Shown here: piece by piece, positions 18,389 to 26,624 of the stretch
Layout of the letters: every line of letters begins with the position of its first letter
Position numbering within the stretch: the first letter of the stretch is position 1
NCBI RefSeq assembly: GCF_020524165.1
Contig: NZ_JAIVKU010000004.1
Span: 868,001-932,000, forward strand
Source: Guptibacillus hwajinpoensis
GTDB lineage: Bacteria; Bacillota; Bacilli; Bacillales; Guptibacillaceae
Length of the DNA: 64,000 nucleotides
Direction: 5' to 3'
The notes under the pieces: generated by a model
Seen by the model: the letters and a program-made list of their open reading frames with translations, nothing else
What the model was told of the DNA's origin: nothing
Database searches by the model: none
Made by a program: the position numbers and the translations under genes

Positions 18389-18928
18389 ATGAAAAGATTT
18401 TTACCCCTATTCATGCTGCTTGTTTTCGTTTTTGTAGCTGCTTGTAGCAACAATGAAGCAAACGATACAAGTACAAATGCTAACAATTCAGGAAGCACCG
18501 AAGAAGCAAGTGAAACGGATGTAAAGAGTGATCTTCTTGACTTCCAAATGAACTTAATTCAAACCATCAATGAAAGTGATAGCCCAATTTACGCTTTTGA
18601 AGCGGCAAAAGTGGCTGAAGAAAAACCATCTGATGAAGAACTTGCTACAATGAAGTCTGATGCTGAAGCAGCTGCCAAAAAGGTGGCTGAAGATGTTCGT
18701 GCTGTTGAAATTCCAGCTGAACTAGATACTTACAAAAGTGACATCGAAGCAGCATTAGAGGATCTTGCTAAATCTTATGAAACTCGTGCCGCTAATCTTT
18801 CTGACGAGCCGGAAGCAACTTATGAAGAATCTGATGCACAATTCGCATCTTTTGAAGAAAAAATGGCTACAGTTTACGAAGATGCTGGCCTAACTGCGCC
18901 AAGCTTCTCAGCTGATTTAGTAGACTAA
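18389..18928 (+). CDS. Acidic lipoprotein of unknown function
   Basis: 179 aa with a type II signal peptide (KRF then a hydrophobic stretch) and lipobox VAAC at about residues 17-20. A Ser/Asn/Thr/Glu-rich linker is followed by a helical, Glu/Ala/Asp-rich domain with no cysteine, no aromatic cluster and no catalytic motif I recognise. Likely anchored outside the membrane. Family not recognised. Monocistronic with its own terminator. Confidence 0.8.
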   Translation: MKRFLPLFMLLVFVFVAACSNNEANDTSTNANNSGSTEEASETDVKSDLLDFQMNLIQTINESDSPIYAFEAAKVAEEKPSDEELATMKSDAEAAAKKVAEDVRAVEIPAELDTYKSDIEAALEDLAKSYETRAANLSDEPEATYEESDAQFASFEEKMATVYEDAGLTAPSFSADLVD

Positions 18929-18931
18929 TAG

Positions 18932-18962
18932 AAAACCGTTACTCACCTGAGTAACGGTTTTT
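18932..18962. terminator. Bidirectional terminator
   Basis: AAACCGTTACTCA-CC-TGAGTAACGGTTT between the convergent lipoprotein and SDR genes. Confidence 0.85.
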
Positions 18963-19736
18963 CTAAAATCCATAGCTCGTCATTCCACCATCTACAAACA
19001 GCGTCTGACCTGTTATGTAATTTGATGCTTCAGAGGATAAGAATACGGCTGCTCCAACTAAATCTTTTAGTTCACCCACTCGCTTCATTGGAGTACGAGT
19101 TAGAATATCTGCTAAGTACTGCTCATCTTGCAGTAGCTTTTCAGTAAGTGGTGTCTTAAAATACCACGGCCCAATTCCATTAACTGTAATACCATTCTCT
19201 GCCCATTCAAGTGCAAGGTTTTTTGTCATCTGTATCATACCAGCTTTCGATGCTGCATATGCGACGCCTGTTCTTAACGCAACGTGGCCCGCGACAGAAG
19301 TGATGTTAATAATCTTTCCCCCTCCGCCTTCTTTCATTACTTCTGCACACTTTTGCGACATAAAAAAAGCGCCCTGCAAATTTGTTTGGAAAATGGACGT
19401 CCACTCCGCCTCAGTCACATCGCTCGCTTTTGAACGAATATTCATTCCTGCGTTATTAATGAGCACGTTAATCTTTCCAGCTTCTTTTTCAATTTGTTGA
19501 ACAGCTTCTGTTAAATCGCCCTTTTTTGTTATGTCAGCTTGAATGGGGTAAGCCTTTCGACCAACATCGCGAACAAGTCCAGCTGTTTCCTGAATATCTG
19601 CTTCTGTTCTTGCTAGGACTACTACATCAGCCCCTGCTTCGGCCGCTCCTATCGCAAGTGCTCTCCCAATTCCTTTTCCTGCGCCAGTCACGACAACGAC
19701 TTGATTGGTTAATTCAAATGATGGTAAATAAGACAA
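18963..19736 (-). CDS. Short-chain dehydrogenase/reductase
   Basis: Classical SDR, 257 aa, NAD(P)-dependent. It has the TGAGKGIG cofactor motif, NNAG, a Ser in NITSVAG and the YAASK catalytic pair. The C-terminus ends in GQTLFVDGGMTSYGF. It resembles gluconate 5-dehydrogenase, KduD and 3-oxoacyl-ACP reductase-like members, but the substrate cannot be told from sequence. Alone between a terminator and the divergent PlcR-like gene. Confidence 0.85.
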   Translation of the reverse strand: MSYLPSFELTNQVVVVTGAGKGIGRALAIGAAEAGADVVVLARTEADIQETAGLVRDVGRKAYPIQADITKKGDLTEAVQQIEKEAGKINVLINNAGMNIRSKASDVTEAEWTSIFQTNLQGAFFMSQKCAEVMKEGGGGKIINITSVAGHVALRTGVAYAASKAGMIQMTKNLALEWAENGITVNGIGPWYFKTPLTEKLLQDEQYLADILTRTPMKRVGELKDLVGAAVFLSSEASNYITGQTLFVDGGMTSYGF

Positions 19737-19817
19737 TCGTTCTCCTCCTCTTAATGGAATAGTTTCACGTAAGAGGTTCTCGAATAAATGAGAAAATCCT
19801 GCAAGGAATATTGTTTA

Positions 19818-19832
19818 CATAATATTATTATG
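19818..19832. repeat. Palindrome upstream of the PlcR-like gene
   Basis: CATAAT-ATT-ATTATG, a perfect inverted repeat 75 bp before the regulator start, in the region shared with the SDR gene. Possible operator (inference). It does not match the PlcR box TATGNAN4TNCATA. Confidence 0.35.
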
Positions 19833-19906
19833 GTATTAAATAATTAGGAAAATATGTATTTAACAGGGATTCGTGATACAATGAGGGTAAAAAAGGGGGA
19901 TTGCAG

Positions 19907-20794
19907 GTGCGTCAGGATACACTCGGATATGCAATGCGCGAACTTCGAATGTACCTTGGACTCTCACAGTCCGATTTATCAGAAGGCATCTGTACACAAG
20001 CATTAATTAGCCAAATTGAAAATAATGACGTCTCACCTTCTGCTGAACTACTTTATCAGTTGGCATCAAGACTCGGTGTAGATATTAACTATTTTTTTCA
20101 CATGAAGGAAACACCTCGCCTGGATTATGTGAATGAAGTGATTCGACAAATTAGAAAACACATAAAACGACGTGAATATCGCGAAGTTGCTGAAATCCTT
20201 GAAGCAGAAGAAGCGAACCCCCTTTTTCGAACTGTGAAGAATAAACAATTCTATCTCTGGCACAAAGCGATTTGCACCTATTATATAGATCATGACACTC
20301 ATACTGCACTTCAGCTTCTAGATGAAGCCCTCCACCTTACAGCGACCACTTCGAAAAATTACTCAGAACGAGAAATTGAATTACTCATTAGCATGGCGAT
20401 TTTGCATAGTGAGGAAAAAGATTGGGAACGTGCGCTACCGTTATTTCACAAGGCACTGTATCATGTTCGCTTTTTCCCCATTATTAATGACGAAACGATT
20501 GAAATTCGTCTCTATTATAATTATTCGAAAGCGTTATCCAATTGTAGAAACTACGAAAAAGCTTTGTCTATCGCACGAGAAGGTTTTTTATTATGTCGAG
20601 AGAAACAGCGCCTTTACCTTTTTGGTGAACTTAGCTATCAATGTGGCAAGCTTCACTATCTACTCGGAAATCAAGAGTTAGCTTACGAATATCTTGCCAC
20701 CGCCTCTACGATTTTTGAACTCGATCAAAATCAAGTCTTTAAAGACCATGTTGATCATTATGCGAAGAAAATTGGATTGATCCAAAATGCGTAA
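19907..20794 (+). CDS. PlcR-like HTH-TPR quorum-sensing regulator (RRNPP type)
   Basis: 295 aa. The N-terminal XRE helix-turn-helix (about 5-60) contains LGLSQSDLSEGICTQALISQIE, comparable to the PlcR HTH with its LSENIC segment. The remainder is helical TPR-like repeats (about 70-290), as in PlcR/NprR/Rgg receptors that bind imported peptides. GTG at 19907 is preceded by GGGGGA at 6 nt; a TTG two codons upstream has no room for an SD. A convergent gene immediately downstream encodes a secreted 45-residue peptide ending DLPYCH, resembling the PapR family. A signalling pair is inferred. It could instead be an orphan XRE-TPR regulator. Confidence 0.82.
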   Translation: MRQDTLGYAMRELRMYLGLSQSDLSEGICTQALISQIENNDVSPSAELLYQLASRLGVDINYFFHMKETPRLDYVNEVIRQIRKHIKRREYREVAEILEAEEANPLFRTVKNKQFYLWHKAICTYYIDHDTHTALQLLDEALHLTATTSKNYSEREIELLISMAILHSEEKDWERALPLFHKALYHVRFFPIINDETIEIRLYYNYSKALSNCRNYEKALSIAREGFLLCREKQRLYLFGELSYQCGKLHYLLGNQELAYEYLATASTIFELDQNQVFKDHVDHYAKKIGLIQNA

Positions 20795-20795
20795 C

Positions 20796-20891
20796 TTATT
20801 TATGTTTTGTTTTTTCAATCAAGATAACGATGAAATTAAAGAGAGACACGAAGAAAAGTCCTGCCGTAATAAACAATGTAAGCTCTTCCAT
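20796..20891 (-). CDS. 31-residue single-span membrane peptide
   Basis: ATG with AAAGGAGG 7 nt upstream. The product is MEELTLFITA followed by a hydrophobic helix (about 5-25) and a basic end EKTKHK. The size, single helix and Lys-rich tail resemble the small holin-like or type I toxin peptides of Bacillus, but no antitoxin RNA is demonstrated. It ends 1 nt from the stop of the PlcR-like gene and lies downstream of the PapR-like gene on the same strand, so the two may share a transcript. Confidence 0.6.
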   Translation of the reverse strand: MEELTLFITAGLFFVSLFNFIVILIEKTKHK

Positions 20892-20984
20892 AGCATGTCC
20901 TCCTTTCAAAGAGATCACGGGCTATTCATTCGGTTTACTATAAACTGGAAAGGTGCAGACACACAACAGACCCCTTTTCTTTAA

Positions 20985-21122
20985 TTAATGACAGTAAGGT
21001 AGATCTTCATCCTGAACGACGTATGCTGATACCTGAACCATTTCACTCGAATCGTGAGGAGTAATTGCATATCCGCTCACCAATACCAACGATACCAGAA
21101 GTAAAGCTGCCCATTTTTTCAT
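20985..21122 (-). CDS. PapR-like secreted signalling propeptide
   Basis: 45 aa with a strong SD (GGAGGG, 8 nt spacing). It has a short basic start MKKW, a hydrophobic signal segment (about 5-19), then a polar region ending QDEDLPYCH. B. cereus-group PapR is 48 aa with the same layout and an active C-terminal heptapeptide of the form xDLPFEx. The shared Asp-Leu-Pro-aromatic and adjacency to a PlcR-like receptor support a propeptide. It is convergent to the regulator, whereas papR normally lies downstream of plcR on the same strand. TTGACT at about 21168 may be its -35. Confidence 0.72.
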   Translation of the reverse strand: MKKWAALLLVSLVLVSGYAITPHDSSEMVQVSAYVVQDEDLPYCH

Positions 21123-21205
21123 TATGTCAACCCTCCTTTCATTACATTTATATTACAACGGAGTCAATATTTATGCATTTGTCCTGTGTGTTTTCCTGCT
21201 TCATG

Positions 21206-21238
21206 AAAAAAGCCCCATTCGAATTCGAATGGGGCTTT
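21206..21238. terminator. Terminator of the UDG-like gene
   Basis: AAAGCCCCATTCG-AATT-CGAATGGGGCTTT, a near-perfect palindrome with a T run on the minus strand. Confidence 0.82.
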
Positions 21239-21260
21239 CCGTTCTATTTCATAAACATCC

Positions 21261-21914
21261 TTATATTTTATGACGATTAAACACCTCAATCACCTTATTT
21301 ATAGATTGTTGGTAACGGTCACGACTCCAAGAATTATAGCTTGGATGAGGAACATCCATTAGGACCGTCCATTTATCACTCGACACGTTCGCGAGTTGAA
21401 AATACTTTTGAGCAAACCGTCCACATGGAACTAGCGTCACTTCTCGATCCCTTAGTTTTTTCAACCGGTTCTTAAATTTGGTTAAGAGAAGCTCTTCCGC
21501 AGCAACTAATGATTCCTCTTTAAACGGGGTTTTCTTAGCAGACGTTCGAATCGTACCAAGACAGTCTAGCAACTCACGGTTGCTTTCCAGGTCTTTCGCG
21601 GAATAAGGTCTCTCTTGCATAGGGATATTACATACATTTAGCAACCCAATAACATCAAGAGAAGGTCTTTCCATCTCTTCTTGTTGGTGCTTTTTTAATA
21701 ATAGTCCGAGAGGTTTTGCATAGTCTGGACCAAATAATTTCTTAGACATCGTTGCACCTGAAGCACCCGCCACAAGCACACCGTTTTGAACTTCTGCTAC
21801 GTGTGGAGATTCCAATATGAAAATCAGCTTTGTTTTCGGTGAGATCATTTCTGGAACTTCATAATCATCCGATAGTGCTTGATATTGCTGTTCAAATTTC
21901 TCTGCTGTATCCAT
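21261..21914 (-). CDS. Uracil-DNA glycosylase-like fold protein, hypothetical
   Basis: 217 aa. Segments IFILESPHVAEV, IGLLNVCNIPMQ, TLVPCGRFAQKYF and DVPHPSYNSWS recall the core strands and HPS-type loop of the uracil-DNA glycosylase superfamily. I cannot assign a catalytic water-activating residue or a substrate. ATG with SD GCAGGGAATG. It lies 16 nt downstream of the first SGNH hydrolase gene and may be cotranscribed with it. Confidence 0.55.
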   Translation of the reverse strand: MDTAEKFEQQYQALSDDYEVPEMISPKTKLIFILESPHVAEVQNGVLVAGASGATMSKKLFGPDYAKPLGLLLKKHQQEEMERPSLDVIGLLNVCNIPMQERPYSAKDLESNRELLDCLGTIRTSAKKTPFKEESLVAAEELLLTKFKNRLKKLRDREVTLVPCGRFAQKYFQLANVSSDKWTVLMDVPHPSYNSWSRDRYQQSINKVIEVFNRHKI

Positions 21915-21930
21915 AAATCATTCCCTGCCT

Positions 21931-22758
21931 TTATCGATTCGCTACGTTGTTTTCTTTTAAATAAGTTACAATTCGATCTCCCATTAAATGATAGCCTTCT
22001 TCGTTGGGATGAAAGGCGTCTTCATATAATAAATTCTCATCACTTTCAAGAAATAAATCAGCAACAGGTACGAAGGTCGCGCCAGGGGTATTGGCAATAA
22101 TCGATCGGCTTCCTTGATTCCACTCATCTACAATTTCATTCATTTCGGGAATATTTCCAAATGCTTTTGAGAAGGGATTGAATAAGCCCGTAAAATAAAT
22201 CGGCGCATCAGGATTAAGATAACGAATGTTCGCTAATATCGTTGTCAGATTTTCAAGATAGATCTTCTTTTGAAGGGTGAAATACTGCTGATCTAAATTC
22301 ATAAAATGAGTTTTCACAACTCCAAAAAGATCATTACCACCAATCGTTATAAAAATATAATCAGCATTTTTCACGCCATTCTGTACGTCTTCTTCTTCAA
22401 GTCGTTTCAGAAGATCCTCTGTTTCATTTCCGGTAACGGCATAATTCTGAAGAGTGACCGTTGTATTCTGATCATCTTCAAAATATTGGTCGCTAACATA
22501 CCCAATATACCCTTTTTTGTCCTTGTCTCCTACACCTTTCGTTAAGGAATCACCAAGTCCTACAATTTGAACTTCCTTCGGTTCATCACTCTCTGGTTCA
22601 TCTTGAAAAACCTCTTGTATTTCATCACTCAGTGGGAGTGAATTCGAATTCGTTTGTTCGGGATCATCCATTTTAAAATAAATATAAGTAAAGGCCCCTG
22701 CTCCAATAAAAACTAGGAGCGTTAGGCTTATGAATATCCATTTCATCCATTGCTTCAT
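21931..22758 (-). CDS. Membrane-anchored SGNH/GDSL hydrolase
   Basis: 275 aa with an N-terminal signal anchor (about 5-27) and an extracellular SGNH esterase domain. Block I is GLGDSLTKGVGD, block III is TIGGNDLF, and block V DAFHPNEEGYH carries the Asp/His pair. Similar to B. subtilis YpmR. ATG at 22758 chosen because AAAAGG lies 9 nt before it. A paralogue lies directly upstream. The substrate (lipid or acylated wall polymer) is unknown. Confidence 0.85.
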   Translation of the reverse strand: MKQWMKWIFISLTLLVFIGAGAFTYIYFKMDDPEQTNSNSLPLSDEIQEVFQDEPESDEPKEVQIVGLGDSLTKGVGDKDKKGYIGYVSDQYFEDDQNTTVTLQNYAVTGNETEDLLKRLEEEDVQNGVKNADYIFITIGGNDLFGVVKTHFMNLDQQYFTLQKKIYLENLTTILANIRYLNPDAPIYFTGLFNPFSKAFGNIPEMNEIVDEWNQGSRSIIANTPGATFVPVADLFLESDENLLYEDAFHPNEEGYHLMGDRIVTYLKENNVANR

Positions 22759-22826
22759 GGTCATTATCCTTTTCACATTCCATTGATACTACTATTCTAT
22801 CAAAAGAGGCTCACCTCGTACACGAA

Positions 22827-23753
22827 CTATTCAAAAGGGATTTCCTCGACAATAGCATCTTGCTTCAATCGATATTGAATTTGTCTCGCAATCAGTTCAT
22901 ATCCTTGATCGTTCGGATGAAATCCATCTTCAAAAAACAAATTTTCATCTACTGAACTAAACAATTCATATACGGGAACAAACGTCGTACGATCGTCCTT
23001 CTCTACTGTGTCTTGACTTGCGCCATTCCACCTTTGCACAATTTGATCAATTTCCGTCACCGATTGAAAATTCTCTAATAATGGATTATATAGGCCAATA
23101 AACAATATCGGTGCTTCAGAATTAATGCTTCGGATACGTTTCATAATCGCATCAAGTCGTTCAACATAGTTCGTTTGTTCCTGTTGAAACACGTCGATCT
23201 GCAAGTCTAGGAAATGCTCCTTTACCACCTTCATTAAATCATTACCACCAATGCTCATCACAATCAAATCAGCTTCAGCAAGCGAAGCTTTCGTGTGATC
23301 TTCTTCTAACATTTTATATAATTTCGGCGTTTGTCTACCATGTACGGCGTAATTTTCAACTAATATCGATGTATTCGTATCGTGCTCAATATTTGCTGCA
23401 AGTCTGCCGATATATCCTTGATTTGTCGAATCCCCACTCCCTTTTGTGAGAGAGTCACCTAGACCTACGATTCGAACATCTGGATCCGTTACTGTTTCTT
23501 CCATTTCCTCTGGCTTTTGCTCTTTTGCTGTTGTGGTGACTTCTGGGGCTATATTCGTTTTAGCTTGGTCATTTTTATTTGAAATCGATGAGATGACGGT
23601 TTCATTTGGTGCTTCACTCATCACCATCATAGATGCTGCTTGCTTTATTTCATTCATACGCTGACTGCGGTATTCCATTATCGGCTTAATGCTCAGCAAA
23701 ATACCTCCAGCAAGAATGAGGAATAAAAACAGCCATACTCTCTGTTTTTTCAT
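22827..23753 (-). CDS. Second membrane-anchored SGNH/GDSL hydrolase
   Basis: 308 aa, paralogous to the neighbouring hydrolase (same GLGDSLTKG, SIGGNDLM and DGFHPNDQGYE blocks). It has a longer Thr/Glu/Lys-rich stalk between the N-terminal anchor and the enzyme domain (about 40-95). SD GAGGAGGT lies 7 nt before the ATG. The tandem arrangement suggests local duplication followed by divergence of the stalk. Confidence 0.85.
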   Translation of the reverse strand: MKKQRVWLFLFLILAGGILLSIKPIMEYRSQRMNEIKQAASMMVMSEAPNETVISSISNKNDQAKTNIAPEVTTTAKEQKPEEMEETVTDPDVRIVGLGDSLTKGSGDSTNQGYIGRLAANIEHDTNTSILVENYAVHGRQTPKLYKMLEEDHTKASLAEADLIVMSIGGNDLMKVVKEHFLDLQIDVFQQEQTNYVERLDAIMKRIRSINSEAPILFIGLYNPLLENFQSVTEIDQIVQRWNGASQDTVEKDDRTTFVPVYELFSSVDENLFFEDGFHPNDQGYELIARQIQYRLKQDAIVEEIPFE

Positions 23754-23879
23754 CAGGAATACCTCCTCATTACACTTCCTTTTATACCCTTATTGTATGA
23801 GCAATTAACGTAAAATACGAAATACTGTTAAATACGTTATTAAATTTTTGGCATTTTTTCGCTCCCTAACCTTTTTTTT

Positions 23880-23907
23880 TTGCAAGTTCCCGTTACTTCT
23901 TTATAAT
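23880..23907 (+). promoter_or_regulatory. Sigma-A promoter of yneR
   Basis: TTGCAA, 16-nt spacer, TATAAT, 40 bp before the TTG start. Confidence 0.7.
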
Positions 23908-23946
23908 AGTACGAGTAGACCCGTTCGGCAAAGGAGGAAATGACAC

Positions 23947-24237
23947 TTGAAAATGACAATTACAAAACCGGCGTTAAACTGGTTTAAAAGAGAAATGGAT
24001 CTTGAAAAAGGGGACCATCTCCGTTTTTTTGTACGCGTAGGCGGCTGCAGTACTGTGCAAGACGGATTTTCGCTTGGCATGACGGTTGAAGAGCCAACCG
24101 AGCCTGCTCTTATGCTTGAGGAAGAAGGGATCACCTTTTTTATAGAACAAAAGGATATCTGGTTCTTTGAGGATCAAGATTTCACTGTGAAATTCAGCCG
24201 TAATAAAGAAGAGATTCAGTTCGTTCACGGAAATTAA
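23947..24237 (+). CDS. yneR: HesB/IscA-like protein YneR
   Basis: 96 aa of the HesB/YneR family (ITKPALNWFKREMDLEKGDHLRFFVR, GFSLGMTVEEP). True A-type Fe-S carriers have three conserved cysteines; here only one (GGCSTV) is visible, so Fe-S carrier function is doubtful. TTG start with AAAGGAGG 9 nt upstream. A paralogue is encoded at 43.4-43.7 kb. Convergent with yneQ, as in B. subtilis. Confidence 0.82.
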   Translation: MKMTITKPALNWFKREMDLEKGDHLRFFVRVGGCSTVQDGFSLGMTVEEPTEPALMLEEEGITFFIEQKDIWFFEDQDFTVKFSRNKEEIQFVHGN

Positions 24238-24242
24238 TGAGA

Positions 24243-24273
24243 AAAACGCGAAAGCTTCTCGCTTTCGCGTTTT
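24243..24273. terminator. Bidirectional terminator yneR/yneQ
   Basis: AACGCGAAAGC-TTCTC-GCTTTCGCGTT followed by T. Confidence 0.85.
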
Positions 24274-24585
24274 TTAATGCCTCTTTTTCAAACGAAATCG
24301 ATGAATATGAGAGCGTAAGCCTTCTTGTTCAAGAATGCGGATCTGGTCATCACCCAGTAAGTCAAAGTGCGGAAACTTCTCTCGTTCATGCATCCATTCT
24401 CGCTTTAAACCGTATTTACTGCCCCATCTCGCGAGCTTCTCTTTGTCGTTGCATCCGGCTTTTGTAACCGAATGAAACTGCGGAAAGCGAGGATCATACC
24501 AAAAATGAGTTAATAAAGCGACTTCACCGCTTTTAACCTTTGCCTTCCATTCTGCAAGCTCACTCTTCGACAATCCAAAAGCCAT
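24274..24585 (-). CDS. yneQ: Conserved hypothetical protein YneQ
   Basis: 103 aa, basic, with HFWYDPRFPQFHS and a C-terminal His/Arg/Lys run. Matches YneQ of B. subtilis in size and neighbourhood. No known function and no catalytic motif recognised. Its start overlaps the yneP stop by 1 nt (TAATG), so translation is coupled. Confidence 0.75.
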   Translation of the reverse strand: MAFGLSKSELAEWKAKVKSGEVALLTHFWYDPRFPQFHSVTKAGCNDKEKLARWGSKYGLKREWMHEREKFPHFDLLGDDQIRILEQEGLRSHIHRFRLKKRH

Positions 24586-25025
24586 TATTCCGCTCCAGTA
24601 GAAGCAGGTTGCTTTTTGGCATTTTCATAAGCATGATGCCATTCCGGAAACTTTCTTCGGATTGATACAGGACGGAACGTATCTCTCTTCACACACGTGT
24701 GCAACGATTCTCCCGTCACGCAAATCTCACCGTCTCCATTAATCACTTCATACCCATAATTCACCCGAATGCCATCATAGGACTCCACCCAGGTTTTAAC
24801 CATGACTTCATCTCCATAACGAACAGGACGTTTGTAGCTTGCTTGAATATCCATGACAGGGGAGAGAATCCCCTCTTTTTCCATATCAGCATATCGAAAA
24901 CCTAAATCATTAATTAAAGTTGTGCGGCCTAATTCAAACCAAACGAGATAGTTGGCGTGATAAACAACCCCCATTTGATCGGTTTCAGCATAACGAACAT
25001 CGATTGGCGTAGTTGCTATGTACAT
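24585..25025 (-). CDS. yneP: Hotdog-fold acyl-CoA thioesterase YneP
   Basis: 146 aa in the 4-hydroxybenzoyl-CoA thioesterase/YbgC group. The active-site segment VRYAETDQMGVVYHANYLVWFE contains the catalytic Asp. SD GGAGAGG is well placed. First gene of the yneP-yneQ pair. Substrate acyl chain not determinable from sequence. Confidence 0.88.
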   Translation of the reverse strand: MYIATTPIDVRYAETDQMGVVYHANYLVWFELGRTTLINDLGFRYADMEKEGILSPVMDIQASYKRPVRYGDEVMVKTWVESYDGIRVNYGYEVINGDGEICVTGESLHTCVKRDTFRPVSIRRKFPEWHHAYENAKKQPASTGAE

Positions 25026-25099
25026 CCTCTTTCCTCTCCTAACTTCAACGTGGTGTCGCTCTTATTTTACCATAAACCACCTTTGAAGCATGAATGAGA

Positions 25100-25130
25100 A
25101 GAACTGAATGACGTGAAGTCATTCAGTTCT
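25100..25130 (-). terminator. Hairpin after tlp
   Basis: GAACTGAATGAC-TTCAC-GTCATTCAGTTC on the minus strand, with only a weak T tract. Confidence 0.6.
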
Positions 25131-25137
25131 TTGCTCT

Positions 25138-25347
25138 TTATTGCTTTGATTCATCTTTGATTTCATTTCTCATTGCCTGAATACTTTGCTCTCGACGCTG
25201 ATTCTTTTCTTTTATTGCCTTTTTTTGAAGGTCGCTATCTGTAAATTCTAAAGATGCCTCGGCATCATGCATGTTCTCTATCGTATCTTGTACCATGCTC
25301 TGTAACTTTTCTGCATTATCTCGTCGATCATCTGGATTTGCTTTCAA
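25138..25347 (-). CDS. tlp: Small acid-soluble spore protein Tlp
   Basis: 69 aa, highly charged, with the typical NPDDRRDNAEKLQSMVQDTIENM start of Tlp, a minor spore protein made in the forespore. TTG start after GGGAGGG. A sigma-G-like promoter lies just upstream. Located between yneP and sspN as in the B. subtilis order, but with two extra genes between tlp and sspN. Confidence 0.92.
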   Translation of the reverse strand: MKANPDDRRDNAEKLQSMVQDTIENMHDAEASLEFTDSDLQKKAIKEKNQRREQSIQAMRNEIKDESKQ

Positions 25348-25389
25348 AATAAGCCCTCCCTGTTTGTGTATGACAAGGTGTTACGTGCT

Positions 25390-25420
25390 TATTATGGCTT
25401 TCAGATTCACGAGATATTCG
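25390..25420 (-). promoter_or_regulatory. Sigma-G-type promoter of tlp
   Basis: On the minus strand CGAATA, 18-nt spacer, CATAATA, close to the forespore sigma-G pattern (TGAATA/CATACTA). Confidence 0.6.
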
Positions 25421-25421
25421 C

Positions 25422-25910
25422 TTAAGACTGGAGACTTTTAGGTAAGATGCCTTCTAACTTTCCTTCATAATAAAGCATGTCTTTTCGAACATCTGCCGAA
25501 CACCCATTTGATAAAAGGATGTTTTCAGCGGCTGTGAAGACTTGCTTCAACATTCGAATGCCCATACGATAATCTACCACCACATTTTCCTGAATTCGCT
25601 CTTCATAAGAAGACAGAGCTACGAGAAGTCGATACGTACATTCTAACAATCGACTCGGCACATCATTTGGTGAATGATTTCCTCCTTCACTTAGAAAGGA
25701 TTGAAATTCGCGGTCATCTTCATCACACATAAGAAAAAAAGAGCCTGGAACCTCATGTAGGTCATGCTCGATATCAGAAATTGTGAGGCTCATGACTGCA
25801 AGCCTTGCTGCAAAACCACCTACGAGTGATGCAGTCCCACAGCCATATGGCGGCCCCGAAGTTTCAAGCATGCGGTAAATGTCATTCCCTAACGTTTCTT
25901 TATGATCCAC
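25422..25910 (-). CDS. Formiminotransferase-cyclodeaminase-like domain protein
   Basis: 162 aa, helical. The glycine-rich N-terminal segment YGCGTASLVGGFAARLAVM resembles the PxGGGS...A region of the cyclodeaminase (FTCD C-terminal) fold. It lacks the transferase domain and is shorter than typical cyclodeaminases, so activity on formimino-tetrahydrofolate is uncertain. GTG at 25910 has GGAGAGG upstream; an earlier GTG at 25919 is too close to the SD. Confidence 0.5.
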   Translation of the reverse strand: MDHKETLGNDIYRMLETSGPPYGCGTASLVGGFAARLAVMSLTISDIEHDLHEVPGSFFLMCDEDDREFQSFLSEGGNHSPNDVPSRLLECTYRLLVALSSYEERIQENVVVDYRMGIRMLKQVFTAAENILLSNGCSADVRKDMLYYEGKLEGILPKSLQS

Positions 25911-25962
25911 TTTTATCACCTCTCCTAGAGTCCCATACCCTTTCTTCTTCTGCTAAAATCTT

Positions 25963-26487
25963 CTAAATGGCTTCTTCAAAAATAATCGGGCTCATGTACG
26001 TGACGCTTTTTTTAGATATCTCGATCAGATTCTGCCAGTATTCTTTCACACTTTCCTGGTGATTTCCTTGATCAAAGCTAATTTGAAGCCATGATAATTC
26101 CTCAAGAAGCCTTACAGAAGAACCAACCCATATTTTTTCCCCTTCTACTTGCAGTACAAACGGTTCGTCAAATCGAAAGGGAAGATAGATGCCAGACTGA
26201 TTAGGATGAAGAATCAGATGTTGAAAAATCGTGCCCTTAAAAAGTCGTGCATAAATGAGAAGAACGCGATCGTTTCGAGCCGCTGCTTTTTTCAGCTGAT
26301 GAAGCGTTTGCGCCTCCCCTAACTCAAGACTCGCAATGGTGCGCTCCCAATTTAATTCTTCTCGATAAGGGACAAGGTAACCCATTTGCTGCATTTTAAT
26401 TTCAAGTTCTTTGACTAGAAGATCTTCATTCCGTTCTCCCTTTCTCGCCATCGATGTAATTGGTTCAATTCTTGCTGTAATTGTCAT
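25963..26487 (-). CDS. Hypothetical protein, 174 aa
   Basis: Not recognised. Soluble, mixed alpha/beta composition with no signal peptide or membrane helix; the second half is rich in aromatic and aliphatic residues. The ATG has a GGGGGGA SD. It lies 52 nt upstream of the cyclodeaminase-like gene and may be cotranscribed with it. Confidence 0.7.
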   Translation of the reverse strand: MTITARIEPITSMARKGERNEDLLVKELEIKMQQMGYLVPYREELNWERTIASLELGEAQTLHQLKKAAARNDRVLLIYARLFKGTIFQHLILHPNQSGIYLPFRFDEPFVLQVEGEKIWVGSSVRLLEELSWLQISFDQGNHQESVKEYWQNLIEISKKSVTYMSPIIFEEAI

Positions 26488-26590
26488 ATCGTTCCCCCCG
26501 AAAACTTTTGTCTCCTAATCTTTCGTGATACTCCCATCCTTTTGGACAACTTTACATGAAATGAAAAGAAGTTGTTAAAATTGAAATAAA

Positions 26591-26613
26591 CCAGAAAGAG
26601 CATTCCTTTCTGG
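26591..26613 (-). terminator. Terminator of sspN
   Basis: CCAGAAAG-N7-CTTTCTGG on the minus strand, then TTTATTT. Confidence 0.65.
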
Positions 26614-26624
26614 TTGTCATCAGC

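Noticed and set aside
20787..20984. 65-codon plus-strand frame after the PlcR-like gene
   Set aside because: No SD, opposite to two small genes with strong SDs, and no signal-peptide character. The secreted peptide gene on the minus strand is the better signal candidate.
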